Assembly: GCA_000161775.1 (NCBI GenBank)
Contig: GG704596.1
Span: forward strand, 1,759,593 to 1,823,592
Direction of reading: 5' to 3'
DNA length: 64,000 nucleotides
From: Ruegeria lacuscaerulensis ITI-1157
GTDB lineage: Bacteria > Pseudomonadota > Alphaproteobacteria > Rhodobacterales > Rhodobacteraceae
Of this stretch, positions 56,390 to 64,000 are shown one piece after another. A model generated the notes under the pieces. That model saw nothing but the letters and a program-made list of their open reading frames with translations, did no database searches and was not told where the DNA came from. Position numbers and translations under genes: made by a program. How positions within the stretch are numbered: position 1 is the first letter of the stretch; every line of letters starts with the position of its first letter.

Positions 56390-56610
56390 GTTTCCCTCCA
56401 ACGACACATCTTCGATGGACGCGGCGCGGTAGTCCGGGCTTGGTCAATTGACTTGACGCGCCGGGAAAGACAGCAAAAGCTTTCCAGCACTTTGCCTAGA
56501 CACTCGGGGGCCGCGAACGGTTCCTGATTGCCGAAGTGTTTGCAGGCTCGGAGGGCTTGACCAAGGCGAGTAACGGCAGGCAGCGGGGGCCAGCAAGCCT
56601 TGGGGATGAA

Positions 56611-59600
56611 ATGACGGATATCAGAAGTTTCCTCGAAGACCTGGGGCTGACGAAATATGAGCCGGTATTCTCTGCCGGGGAAGTAACCTTTTCCGATCTG
56701 TACCATTTGTCGGAACACGATCTGATCGATTTGGGTCTGCCGCTGGGCCCGCGCCGACGGCTGACGGCTGCGTTGGCCAGACTCAGTGCGGTTCCCGGCA
56801 ATGGCGCCGACCCTGCCACGCGACAACGCAAGATCATAGCCGAACGCAGGCAGTTGACCGTGATGTTCGTGGATCTCGTCGGTTCGACCGCAATGTCAGA
56901 GCGCCTGGATCCCGAGGACCTAGGTGAACTGGTGCGTCGATTCAAAGAGGTCTGCACCACCGCCGTCGCAAGATTCGGAGGACATATCGCCTGTTTTCTG
57001 GGTGACGGAGCGATGATCTATTTCGGCTATCCCCATGCGCAGGAGGACGCTGCCACGCGGGCGATCGAGGCCGGGTTGCAGATTCTGGACGGCTTGGGCC
57101 GCATCGACGGAGAAGAAGACCTGAGCGCCAGGATCGGTATTTCGACGGGTCTGGTCGTGGTTGGTACAATCCACGGCGAAGGGTTGCGGGAAAGCGACGT
57201 GGTCATGGGGCGCACCCCGAACCTGGCTGCCCGGCTGCAGGGCTTGGCCGACCCCGACACGGTGGTTGTCGGTCCGGCCACCAGAAGGCTGATTGGCAAC
57301 GCGTTTGAACTGCGCGACAGGGGGATCTTCTCGCTCAAGGGGTTCTCGGACGAGGTTCAGGCTTGGGAAGTCCTCGGCCCCGCGCAGATCGAGCGGCGGT
57401 TCGAGGTTGATCCGAAGGCCGGAGTCGGACGCCTGATCGGTCGCGAAGCCGAGTTCCGCAGACTGTGTGACACATGGAACCAGACGTCCAAGGGGCGCGG
57501 ACAATTCGTCCAGATCTCCGGAGAAGCCGGGATCGGAAAGTCTCGTCTGATCGAAGGCTTGACGCAGGTGTTGAAAGATCGGGGCATCCTGCGCCTGAAT
57601 TTTCAGTGCTCACCACTTCATTCCAGCAGTGCATTGTATCCGATTGTGCAGCAGCTTGAGCGTTCTGCGGAGTTCTCTTCGGGCGACAGTGATGCGGTCA
57701 AGCTGGACAAGCTTTTACCGGTATTGCGCTATCTTTCCCGCGAACAGCAGCGTCTGATCGCGGATCTGCTCAGCATCGATGCGGACACCGTGCTGGGGCC
57801 ACTGGATCTGTCGCCCCAGGTCAAGCTGGAAAAAACGCTGGAGGCGGTGACGCAGCAACTTGTCTCCATGGCCCGAAAGAAGCCGGTCCTTCTGTTGTTC
57901 GAAGACGCCCATTGGGTGGACCCAACGACATTGTCCCTGACGCAGCGGGTCATCAGGCAGATCCGCGATCTGCCGGTCCTGATCGTGGTGACCACGCGGC
58001 CGGGGTTTGATCCTGACTGGTGCGCTGACCACGCCGCCGCTCACATTCGGTTGTCGCGGCTTGCCAATCCGGAAGTTGTGGAAATGGTCCGGGACGTGGC
58101 GGGCGGCCGGGCCGTACCCGCCGAAGTCTGCGACCTGATTGCAACCAAAACGGACGGGATTCCCCTTTATGTGCAGGAGGTTACCCGCGGCCTCCTCGAG
58201 TCCGGGCAATTGCGGCAAGCGCCCGAAGGATATGTCCTTCGGGGGCCGTTGCCTTCGCTTTCGGTGCCCAGTTCGCTGAAGGACTCGTTGATGGAGCGGC
58301 TGGACCGTTTGGGAGCCGCCAAACAGATCGCTCAGACAGGCGCGGTATTCGGACGGCGGTTCTCGTTGGCCTTGTTGGCCACGGTGTCGGCTCTGCCCTA
58401 TGCGACATTGCAATCGGGATTGGCCCAGCTGGCCTCTGCCGGGATCATTCTTCGGCCTTCTGACGGGGAAGACGATGAGTTTGCGTTTCGCCACGCTTTG
58501 CTGCGCGACATGGCCTATGACAGTCTTCTGCGTTCCGAGCGCAAGATCCTGCATGACCACGCCGCCGGCGCCCTGTTGCGGCATCAGCCTTATCTGGCCG
58601 AGACCCAGCCAGAGGTGCTCGCCCAGCACTTTGCGCTGGCCAATCGGCCCGGGGATGCCGTGGAGCACTGGCAACGCGCCGGCCGCCGGGCGGTCGAGCG
58701 CTCGGCTCTGCCCGAAGCGCTGACCCATTTCTCGAAGGCTTTGGGCCTGTTGGCCGAGTTGCCGAACAACCGGGACCGAGACCTGCGCGAGATCGACATC
58801 CAAGTGATGCGCGCCGGTGTTTTGCGGTCGACTGACGGGATTGCCGGAGAGGCAACCGGAGAAGCGTATTCCAGACTGCGCGCGTTGTGTCGTCGCGCGC
58901 ATGAGACCGAGCGCCTGTTTCCGGTTCTGAACGGGCTCTATGTCTATCACCTGGTGCGCGCCGAATACCGCCTTGCCGAGGAGGTGGCGAAGCAGATCCT
59001 CGAACTGGCCGAAGCGAGCGGCAGGACCGAGCACCAAATGGTCGGGCATCGTGCGATGGGTGCCGTACGTCTGCACCTGGGCGAATTGTCGGATGCGCGC
59101 GCGCATCTGGAGCAGGCGTGGTGGCTGTATGATTTCGACAGGCACGGCCAGTTGGCCTATGTCTATGGAACCGACCACGCCGCGATCACCGCAGGTTTTC
59201 TGGGCGTATGCCATTGCCTGATGGGGCAACCAGCCAGGGCCCAGCGCGTGCAGGCACAAGCTCTCGAGTGGGCGCAGAAACTGCAGCATGCCCACAGCGT
59301 TGCTCAGGTTCTGACCTATATGTGCATGGTGCACATGCTGAACCGGGATGTCCCCGCACTGTTGAGGGCCGTGAAACCTCTCGAGGATGTGTCGAACGAA
59401 CACTCGCTGGCCTTCATGTCGATCACGGCACGCCTTTGGAAGAATTGGGCCCGGGCCCATTCGCAGCCGGACGAAGAACGCATCGCCGCCCTGCGACACG
59501 CTGCGGGCGCCTGGTGGTCCGGCGGAGCGGGAAACTACAGGAATTTCTTCCTGTCGCTCATTGCCGAGTTGTTGATCGGCACCGGAGATCGGCAGGCTGC

Positions 59601-59925
59601 GGGCCGGACACTGTCACAGGCCGGCCAAAGCAGGCTCGAGTCCGAAGAAAACTGGGCGGCGGCCGAGCAATTGCGCATCGAGGCCTCGTTGGTCAGTGAT
59701 CGCGGCGGCGACCCGGCACCGCTGTTGCGTCAGGCAATTGCGGAAGCGCGCAATTGCGGAGCGTGTCTTTTCGAGGTGCGCGCGGCGCTTCAGTTGACCC
59801 GAGTACTGAGCGAGAACGCAAGCGGGTGCGGGACCTGGTTGACCGATGCGTTGGAGCGGTTTGAAGAGCGTGCCGAGATCCCGGATCTGACGGAGGCGTT
59901 TGCTGTCGCCGCACGTCTGGCGTGA
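56611..59925 (+). CDS. SAM-domain adenylate/guanylate cyclase fused to AAA ATPase and TPR region
   Basis: 1104 residues. An N-terminal SAM domain (MTDIRSFLEDLGLTKYEPVF, about 1-60) leads to a class III nucleotidyl cyclase domain. Its metal Asp residues are in FVDLVGST (Asp88) and FLGDGAMIYFG (Asp132), and transition-state Asn204 and Arg208 are in PNLAARLQ. A STAND-type AAA ATPase follows with Walker A SGEAGIGKSR (about 303-312) and Walker B LLLFEDAHW, then alpha-helical TPR-like repeats to the end. All key residues are present, so cyclase activity is likely. GGGGA precedes ATG 56611. No adjacent receptor gene was found. Confidence 0.85.
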   Translation: MTDIRSFLEDLGLTKYEPVFSAGEVTFSDLYHLSEHDLIDLGLPLGPRRRLTAALARLSAVPGNGADPATRQRKIIAERRQLTVMFVDLVGSTAMSERLDPEDLGELVRRFKEVCTTAVARFGGHIACFLGDGAMIYFGYPHAQEDAATRAIEAGLQILDGLGRIDGEEDLSARIGISTGLVVVGTIHGEGLRESDVVMGRTPNLAARLQGLADPDTVVVGPATRRLIGNAFELRDRGIFSLKGFSDEVQAWEVLGPAQIERRFEVDPKAGVGRLIGREAEFRRLCDTWNQTSKGRGQFVQISGEAGIGKSRLIEGLTQVLKDRGILRLNFQCSPLHSSSALYPIVQQLERSAEFSSGDSDAVKLDKLLPVLRYLSREQQRLIADLLSIDADTVLGPLDLSPQVKLEKTLEAVTQQLVSMARKKPVLLLFEDAHWVDPTTLSLTQRVIRQIRDLPVLIVVTTRPGFDPDWCADHAAAHIRLSRLANPEVVEMVRDVAGGRAVPAEVCDLIATKTDGIPLYVQEVTRGLLESGQLRQAPEGYVLRGPLPSLSVPSSLKDSLMERLDRLGAAKQIAQTGAVFGRRFSLALLATVSALPYATLQSGLAQLASAGIILRPSDGEDDEFAFRHALLRDMAYDSLLRSERKILHDHAAGALLRHQPYLAETQPEVLAQHFALANRPGDAVEHWQRAGRRAVERSALPEALTHFSKALGLLAELPNNRDRDLREIDIQVMRAGVLRSTDGIAGEATGEAYSRLRALCRRAHETERLFPVLNGLYVYHLVRAEYRLAEEVAKQILELAEASGRTEHQMVGHRAMGAVRLHLGELSDARAHLEQAWWLYDFDRHGQLAYVYGTDHAAITAGFLGVCHCLMGQPARAQRVQAQALEWAQKLQHAHSVAQVLTYMCMVHMLNRDVPALLRAVKPLEDVSNEHSLAFMSITARLWKNWARAHSQPDEERIAALRHAAGAWWSGGAGNYRNFFLSLIAELLIGTGDRQAAGRTLSQAGQSRLESEENWAAAEQLRIEASLVSDRGGDPAPLLRQAIAEARNCGACLFEVRAALQLTRVLSENASGCGTWLTDALERFEERAEIPDLTEAFAVAARLA

Positions 59926-60096
59926 TCGAAACAGGAAAACACTGCTCCTTGCCCCGTCGGCGCCGGTCCTGCCCTCTCAGCGTTCAGTCCGGGCCGCGCC
60001 GGCAGCCCGACCAGCAGCCGCAGTCGCAATTGCGGTTCCCTCGACTTGAGCCTTGGCATATTGTCTGTTCGGAACTGAGCAGCGCAAAGAGGTCAC

Positions 60097-61236
60097 ATGT
60101 CGCGCTTTGATGGTTATTTCCTGCGGCAGCTATTGGTCCTGTTCGGGTTTTTCACCTTGGTTTTGGTTGGCGTGTTCTGGATCACCCGATCGGTCAGCCT
60201 GTTCGAGCGTGTCATCAGCGGCGGCCAGTCGGCGATGGTGTTTCTTGAATTCACCGCGCTGACCCTGCCGACACTCATCCGTACCGTGATGCCGATGGCG
60301 GTATTCGCCGCAGCTGTTTACGCCACAAACCGCCTGAGCCGTGAAAGTGAAATGACGGTGATGTTGGCCACGGGGTCCAGCCCCTGGCGGTTGAGCCGGG
60401 GCGTGATTCTGTTTGGGCTGATCGCAGGTCTCATGATGGCCGTGATCAGCGTCGTCCTGCGTCCGGCTTCGGTCGAACAACTTGAACGCCGACAGGCCGA
60501 AGTGGCCGGCGACGTGACCGCGCAACTGCTGAACGAAGGTGAATTCATGCACCCGGCGCCGGGGGTCACCGTGTATATCGGCCGGATCGACCTCGACGGA
60601 ACCCTGAACGAGGTTTTCGTCTCGGACCGCCGAGATCGGAACAATCCCGCGACCTATTCCAGCACTTCGGCCTATCTTCTGAGTGATGACACGGGTGTAC
60701 ATCTTGTAATGGTCGATGGTGTCGCCCTGCGCTTGGACCGTGAGGGCAACACTTTGTCCTCGACCCAATTTCAGGATGCGTCCTACGACGTGTCCGAACT
60801 TACCCGGAAAGGCGATATCGGCCGCCGCAGCATCGAAGCGGTTCCCACGTCCGAGCTGTTGCGTGATCTGGACGCCGTAGCCGCATCGGACGGGTATCCG
60901 CGTGGGGAACTGGTCGAGGAACTGCATCAGAGGTTTTCGTGGATCGCGATCTGTGTTGCAGTCGCGATGGTCGGCTATGCCACATTGATGCTGGGCAGTT
61001 TTTCCCGGTTTGGGCTGTGGCCGCAGATATTCGCCGCCTTCACCATTCTTGTGTTGCTTGAGGGCGTGCGCGGGTTCGTGTCACCGATCGTCATCAAGGA
61101 TGCGCGTCTTTGGCCTGTGCTGTATGGTCCGGCGCTGTTAGGGATCGTGATCTCCTGCGTCTTCCTGGTAATCGCGGGGCGCCCCTTGATCCGAAAGCGT
61201 CATCGACCGGAAGCGGCGAAACCTGCCCCGGCCTGA
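60097..61236 (+). CDS. lptF: LPS export permease LptF-type
   Basis: 379 residues. Six membrane helices with a large periplasmic beta-jellyroll-like domain between helices 3 and 4. Blocks FDGYFLRQLLVLFGFF, SAMVFLEFTALTLPTLIR, SRESEMTVMLATGSSPWRL and EGEFMHPAPGVTVYIGRI fit the YjgP/YjgQ family, LptF branch. It would work with LptG and LptB to extract lipopolysaccharide. lptG is not the next gene, so either it is elsewhere or this is an extra copy. Confidence 0.82.
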   Translation: MSRFDGYFLRQLLVLFGFFTLVLVGVFWITRSVSLFERVISGGQSAMVFLEFTALTLPTLIRTVMPMAVFAAAVYATNRLSRESEMTVMLATGSSPWRLSRGVILFGLIAGLMMAVISVVLRPASVEQLERRQAEVAGDVTAQLLNEGEFMHPAPGVTVYIGRIDLDGTLNEVFVSDRRDRNNPATYSSTSAYLLSDDTGVHLVMVDGVALRLDREGNTLSSTQFQDASYDVSELTRKGDIGRRSIEAVPTSELLRDLDAVAASDGYPRGELVEELHQRFSWIAICVAVAMVGYATLMLGSFSRFGLWPQIFAAFTILVLLEGVRGFVSPIVIKDARLWPVLYGPALLGIVISCVFLVIAGRPLIRKRHRPEAAKPAPA

Positions 61237-61321
61237 TCGGGCAGACCGCGTCCTGTTATGCGCTTTGTCAAAAAGCGCCTCCGCGTTAGCGTGTCAGCGT
61301 GACACAGCCGAAGGATGCACC

Positions 61322-61912
61322 ATGCCGGACAAACGCCGCAAACCCACCTGGACCAGTTTCGAAGAGGCCACCAAGGCCGATTGGGACGCCGTCATGGAAT
61401 ATGAAGAGGCCTATAACGCGGCTTTGCCCGGCCGAATTCTGGACGCGATCCGGTCCTTGGATGAGGAATGGACACCCTATCCGGTCAACCGGTATCAGCA
61501 CAGCCTGCAGGCCGCGACGCGGGCCTACGAGGATGGCGCGGATGAGGAACTGGTCGTGGCTGCCCTGATCCATGACACCGGGGACATCCTGTCGCCCTAC
61601 AATCACGGTGAGCTGTCAGCGGCGATGATGAAGCCCTATGTCAGCGAACGCACCCATTGGATCCTGAAACACCACTGCGTGTTCCAGGGTTATTATTACA
61701 ACCACCACCTGGGCGGAGACCGGAACGCGCGCGACAAGTACCGCGACAGCCCCTATTGGGAGGACTGCCGCCATTTCTGTCACGAATACGACCAGAAGGC
61801 GTTCGACCCGGATTATCCGACCAAGCCGCTGGAGTTCTTCGAGCCCATGCTGCGCCGCGTCCTGAACAGGGGCGAGGGGCATATGGAACTGAACGAAACC
61901 GCGGATACTTAG
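61322..61912 (+). CDS. HD-domain protein, possible diiron oxygenase-like
   Basis: 196 residues. An HD fold with ligand-like residues His60 (NRYQHSL), His84-Asp85 (ALIHDTGD), His95 (NHGEL), His117-His118 (LKHHCVFQG) and Asp157 (HEYDQKAF). That His-HisAsp-His-His-Asp order resembles the six-ligand set of mixed-valent diiron HD oxygenases (PhnZ, TmpB, inositol oxygenase) as well as phosphohydrolases, so the reaction is open. ATG 61322 with AAGGATG upstream. Tail-to-tail overlap of 4 bases with speB. No phosphonate genes are nearby. Confidence 0.62.
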   Translation: MPDKRRKPTWTSFEEATKADWDAVMEYEEAYNAALPGRILDAIRSLDEEWTPYPVNRYQHSLQAATRAYEDGADEELVVAALIHDTGDILSPYNHGELSAAMMKPYVSERTHWILKHHCVFQGYYYNHHLGGDRNARDKYRDSPYWEDCRHFCHEYDQKAFDPDYPTKPLEFFEPMLRRVLNRGEGHMELNETADT

Positions 61913-62751
61913 CAGGCGGCCATCAGGCGATAGACGATCTGCGCAGCGGTGAAATCCCAGGCGGCATTGCCGTCCGGGGCCAGTTCCACCACGTCGAAGC
62001 CCACGCATCGGCGGCCTCGCAGCGCGTGTTCGACCAGATGCAGCGCCTGATAGTACCCAAGCCCGCCCGGAACAGGTGTTCCGGTCGCCGGCATCAGCGA
62101 CGGGTCCAGCCCGTCGACGTCAAAGCTGACATAGACCAGTTCGGGGAAATCTTCGGGCAGATCGACGGCCAGGATGTTGCCGGTGACCAGCTCCTCGGCA
62201 TCCACATGAAAGACGCGGTTCTTCAGGCGGCTTTTGGCTTCTTCGGTGGAAAAGGCACGTACGCCGAACTGGGCCAGGCGGATGCCTTCCTCGGCCAGCA
62301 GGTGCATGACCGAGGCGTGGCTGTGTTTCTCGCCCTGATAGGCGTCGCGCAGGTCGGCATGGGCGTCGATCTGCACGATGCCGATAGGTTCACCCAATGC
62401 TCGCGCAACGCCCATCACCGCGCCATAGCTGAGCGAGTGCTCGCCGCCCAACGTGACTGGAACCTTGCCGGCGCGGATGGCGGCCTCGGTGCGCCGGGCC
62501 AGACGCTCCATGATGTCCGGCAGCGGGCCGGTGCAATCCAGCGGAGGCTCGGTGAAGATGCCATCGACGCAGGGTTCGGAATGGCCGATGATGCGTTCAA
62601 GTTCATTGCTGGCTGCGATGATCGCGGCGGGGCCGCCTGCGGTGCCCGCGCCATAGGAGACCGTGCGCTCCAACGGCACTGGGATCACACGGAACCGGGC
62701 GTCTTCGCTGCGCTCGGCCTCGGTCAGTTCGCTGTCGAGGAAAACGCTCAT
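61909..62751 (-). CDS. speB: Agmatinase-family ureohydrolase
   Basis: 280 residues. The two-manganese ureohydrolase signature is complete: GGEHSLSYG, IDAHADLRD and SFDVDGLDPSLMPATGTPVPGG. Likely hydrolyses agmatine to putrescine plus urea, though arginase or guanidinobutyrase members share these motifs. Directly coupled to nspC by ATGA, which favours a polyamine role. Confidence 0.85.
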   Translation of the reverse strand: MSVFLDSELTEAERSEDARFRVIPVPLERTVSYGAGTAGGPAAIIAASNELERIIGHSEPCVDGIFTEPPLDCTGPLPDIMERLARRTEAAIRAGKVPVTLGGEHSLSYGAVMGVARALGEPIGIVQIDAHADLRDAYQGEKHSHASVMHLLAEEGIRLAQFGVRAFSTEEAKSRLKNRVFHVDAEELVTGNILAVDLPEDFPELVYVSFDVDGLDPSLMPATGTPVPGGLGYYQALHLVEHALRGRRCVGFDVVELAPDGNAAWDFTAAQIVYRLMAAC

Positions 62752-63917
62752 GATAGCCTCTCTTTAAAGTCGTCGTAGCCGAATTGCTTGATGATCTTCA
62801 GGTCATCGGTTTCGCTGTTCCACAGGGCGATGGTGGGCAAGGGAACGCCGTTGAACGTGTTGGTCTTGACCATCGAGTAATGCGCCTGATCGAGGAAGGC
62901 AAAGCGCTGACCGATCTGCAGCGGCTCGGCCCAAGTGTAGTCGCCGATCACGTCGCCCGCCAGACACGATGGGCCGCCCAGGCGATAGGTGTGGCCGGTT
63001 TCGGCCTCGTCCATCAGGGCGGGGCGATAGGGGGCCTCGATCACGTCGGGCATGTGGCAGGTGGCCGAGATGTCGGTGATTGCCAGATCCATGCCGTTGT
63101 GCGGCAGGTCGAGGATTTCGCCCACCAGGATGCCCGCGTCCAGTGCCACGGCCTCGCCGGGTTCCAGATAGATCTCGACGCCGTATTTGGCGCGGATATG
63201 TTTGATGAAATCCACCAGCCCGTCGCGGTCATAGTCGCTGCGGGTGATGTGGTGGCCGCCGCCGAAGTTCAGCCATTTCAGGTCGTTCAGGAAAGGTGCC
63301 AGCTTCGGTTCGACCGCGGCCCAGGTGCGCGCCAGCGGTTCGAACCCCTGTTCGCAGAGCGTGTGCATGTGCAGGCCATCCACGCCCTCCAGCGCCTTGG
63401 CGTCGAGTTGGCTGACCGGGGTGCCGAGGCGCGAGCACGGGGCGCAGGGGTCGTATTTCGCGACCTCGCCTTCGGAATGCTCGGGGTTGATGCGCAGCCC
63501 GACCTGACGCCCGGCGGCCTGCGCCTTGGGCAGAAAGCGGTCTTTCTGCGCGGGGCTGTTGAAGATGATGTGGTCGGAGAGCGCGAGGATTTCGTCGATG
63601 TCGGAATCCTTGTAGCCCGCGCAGAAAGTCGCGACCTCGCCGCCATATTCTTCGCGGCCCAGCCGGGCCTCGTAGATGCCACTGGCGCAGGTGCCGCCGA
63701 GATACTGGCGCACCACCGGGGCCAGCGCGAACATGGAAAAGGCCTTGAGCGCGGACAGGACATGCGCGCCGGACCGCTCGCCGATCTCGGCAAGGATGCG
63801 AAGGTTCTTCTCCACGGCCTTCTCATCAACCACGAAGCAAGGCGAAGGAACGCGATTGAGGTCGAAGCTGCGGAAGGCTCCGGCGTCGCCGGCCTGTGTG
63901 GGCATCATGTCGGACAA
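62748..63917 (-). CDS. nspC: Carboxynorspermidine/carboxyspermidine decarboxylase
   Basis: 389 residues. PLP-dependent fold-III decarboxylase that makes spermidine or norspermidine from the carboxylated precursor. PLP Lys in LSALKAFSMFA, the glycine loop LNFGGGHHITRSDYD and the Cys block GGPSCLAGD are visible. The start is probably TTG 63917, because AGGAGA (63926-63931) sits 8 bases upstream. The in-frame ATG at 63908 would have a 17-base spacing. The carboxynorspermidine dehydrogenase partner would be upstream, outside the window. Confidence 0.88.
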   Translation of the reverse strand: MSDMMPTQAGDAGAFRSFDLNRVPSPCFVVDEKAVEKNLRILAEIGERSGAHVLSALKAFSMFALAPVVRQYLGGTCASGIYEARLGREEYGGEVATFCAGYKDSDIDEILALSDHIIFNSPAQKDRFLPKAQAAGRQVGLRINPEHSEGEVAKYDPCAPCSRLGTPVSQLDAKALEGVDGLHMHTLCEQGFEPLARTWAAVEPKLAPFLNDLKWLNFGGGHHITRSDYDRDGLVDFIKHIRAKYGVEIYLEPGEAVALDAGILVGEILDLPHNGMDLAITDISATCHMPDVIEAPYRPALMDEAETGHTYRLGGPSCLAGDVIGDYTWAEPLQIGQRFAFLDQAHYSMVKTNTFNGVPLPTIALWNSETDDLKIIKQFGYDDFKERLS

Positions 63918-63943
63918 AACCAGCGTCTCCTGATCTGGAGGAG

Positions 63944-63990
63944 CCGGGGGCGCTGCCCCCGGGCCCCCGGGATATTTTTGGCCAGATGAA
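63944..63990 (-). repeat. Dispersed repeat, copy 3 (inverted), with hairpin
   Basis: Read on the minus strand, the 24-base core (63990 down to 63967) matches copies 1 and 2 and is followed by the hairpin CCGGGGGC / GCCCCCGG (63944-63962). It lies just ahead of nspC, so it probably ends a minus-strand gene beyond the window. Confidence 0.78.
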
Positions 63991-64000
63991 GTCTGGAACG

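Noticed and set aside
57715..59499. Minus-strand open frame of 594 codons opposite the cyclase gene
   Set aside because: Antisense of a well-supported multidomain gene. No ribosome site or homology.

Overview
The window is a stretch of alphaproteobacterial chromosome, almost certainly from the Roseobacter group of Rhodobacteraceae and Ruegeria-like. Supporting signs are the high GC, the short HprK next to ChvG/ChvI, pckA and EIIA-Man/HPr, a methylsuccinyl-CoA dehydrogenase of the ethylmalonyl-CoA pathway, several small families frequent in this group (DUF1491, DUF3429, DUF6473, HIG1-like), and a 24-base repeat next to G-rich hairpins. It is nearly all chromosomal backbone. I see no prophage, CRISPR array, transposase or complete insertion sequence.

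Layout. 1-3.6 kb: the end of a glycosyltransferase gene, then a GntR/FadR regulator divergent from an aminotransferase with two matching operators between them. 3.7-8.2 kb: smc and small genes. 8.2-11.2 kb (minus): MltB-type lytic transglycosylase and two cobalamin genes. 11.3-14.5 kb: an atypical receiver protein behind a CtrA-type box, a glutathionyl-hydroquinone reductase and a MalY-type lyase. 14.6-17 kb: def, a degenerate def paralogue, fmt and two tiny membrane proteins. 17-21 kb (minus): an ATP-grasp protein, then a tightly overlapping ispH/DUF3429/methyltransferase/rnhA/UPF0126 cluster. 21.1-30.3 kb: an NYN protein, then folK, rpoZ, rsh, DUF2062, pdxJ, an ABZJ_00895-like gene, acpS, lepB, rnc, era and DUF1491. 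30.3-38.5 kb: PAQR protein, recO, lipoproteins, mcd, a TauE-type permease, pckA. 38.8-44.3 kb: chvI, chvG, hprK, a frameshifted rapZ, EIIA-Man, HPr and an acyltransferase. 44.3-50.6 kb: hydroxybutyryl-CoA dehydrogenase, DUF6473, etfAB, cobalamin adenosyltransferase, HIG1-like protein, SDR and SH3 proteins. 50.8-56.4 kb: parC, tuf, a DUF374 acyltransferase and tRNA-Trp. 56.6-64 kb: a large cyclase/AAA/TPR signalling protein, LptF, a metal-binding HD protein, agmatinase and carboxynorspermidine decarboxylase.

How the genes work together. ChvG/ChvI with HprK, EIIA-Man and HPr links envelope sensing and PTS signalling to carbon metabolism, and pckA lies divergently beside it. Mcd, the hydroxyacyl-CoA dehydrogenase and the electron-transfer flavoprotein form an acyl-CoA theme, and a PhaR-type palindrome lies in front of mcd. 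SpeB and NspC form a polyamine pair. The clearest oddities are the one-base G-run frameshift in rapZ, the active-site substitutions in the second deformylase-like protein, a vestigial tuf 3' end behind the intact tuf, a 19-base duplication at the tail of the cobalamin adenosyltransferase gene, the shared dispersed repeat, and tandem 21-base-phased repeats between pckA and chvI. I did not find a convincing new multi-gene system.
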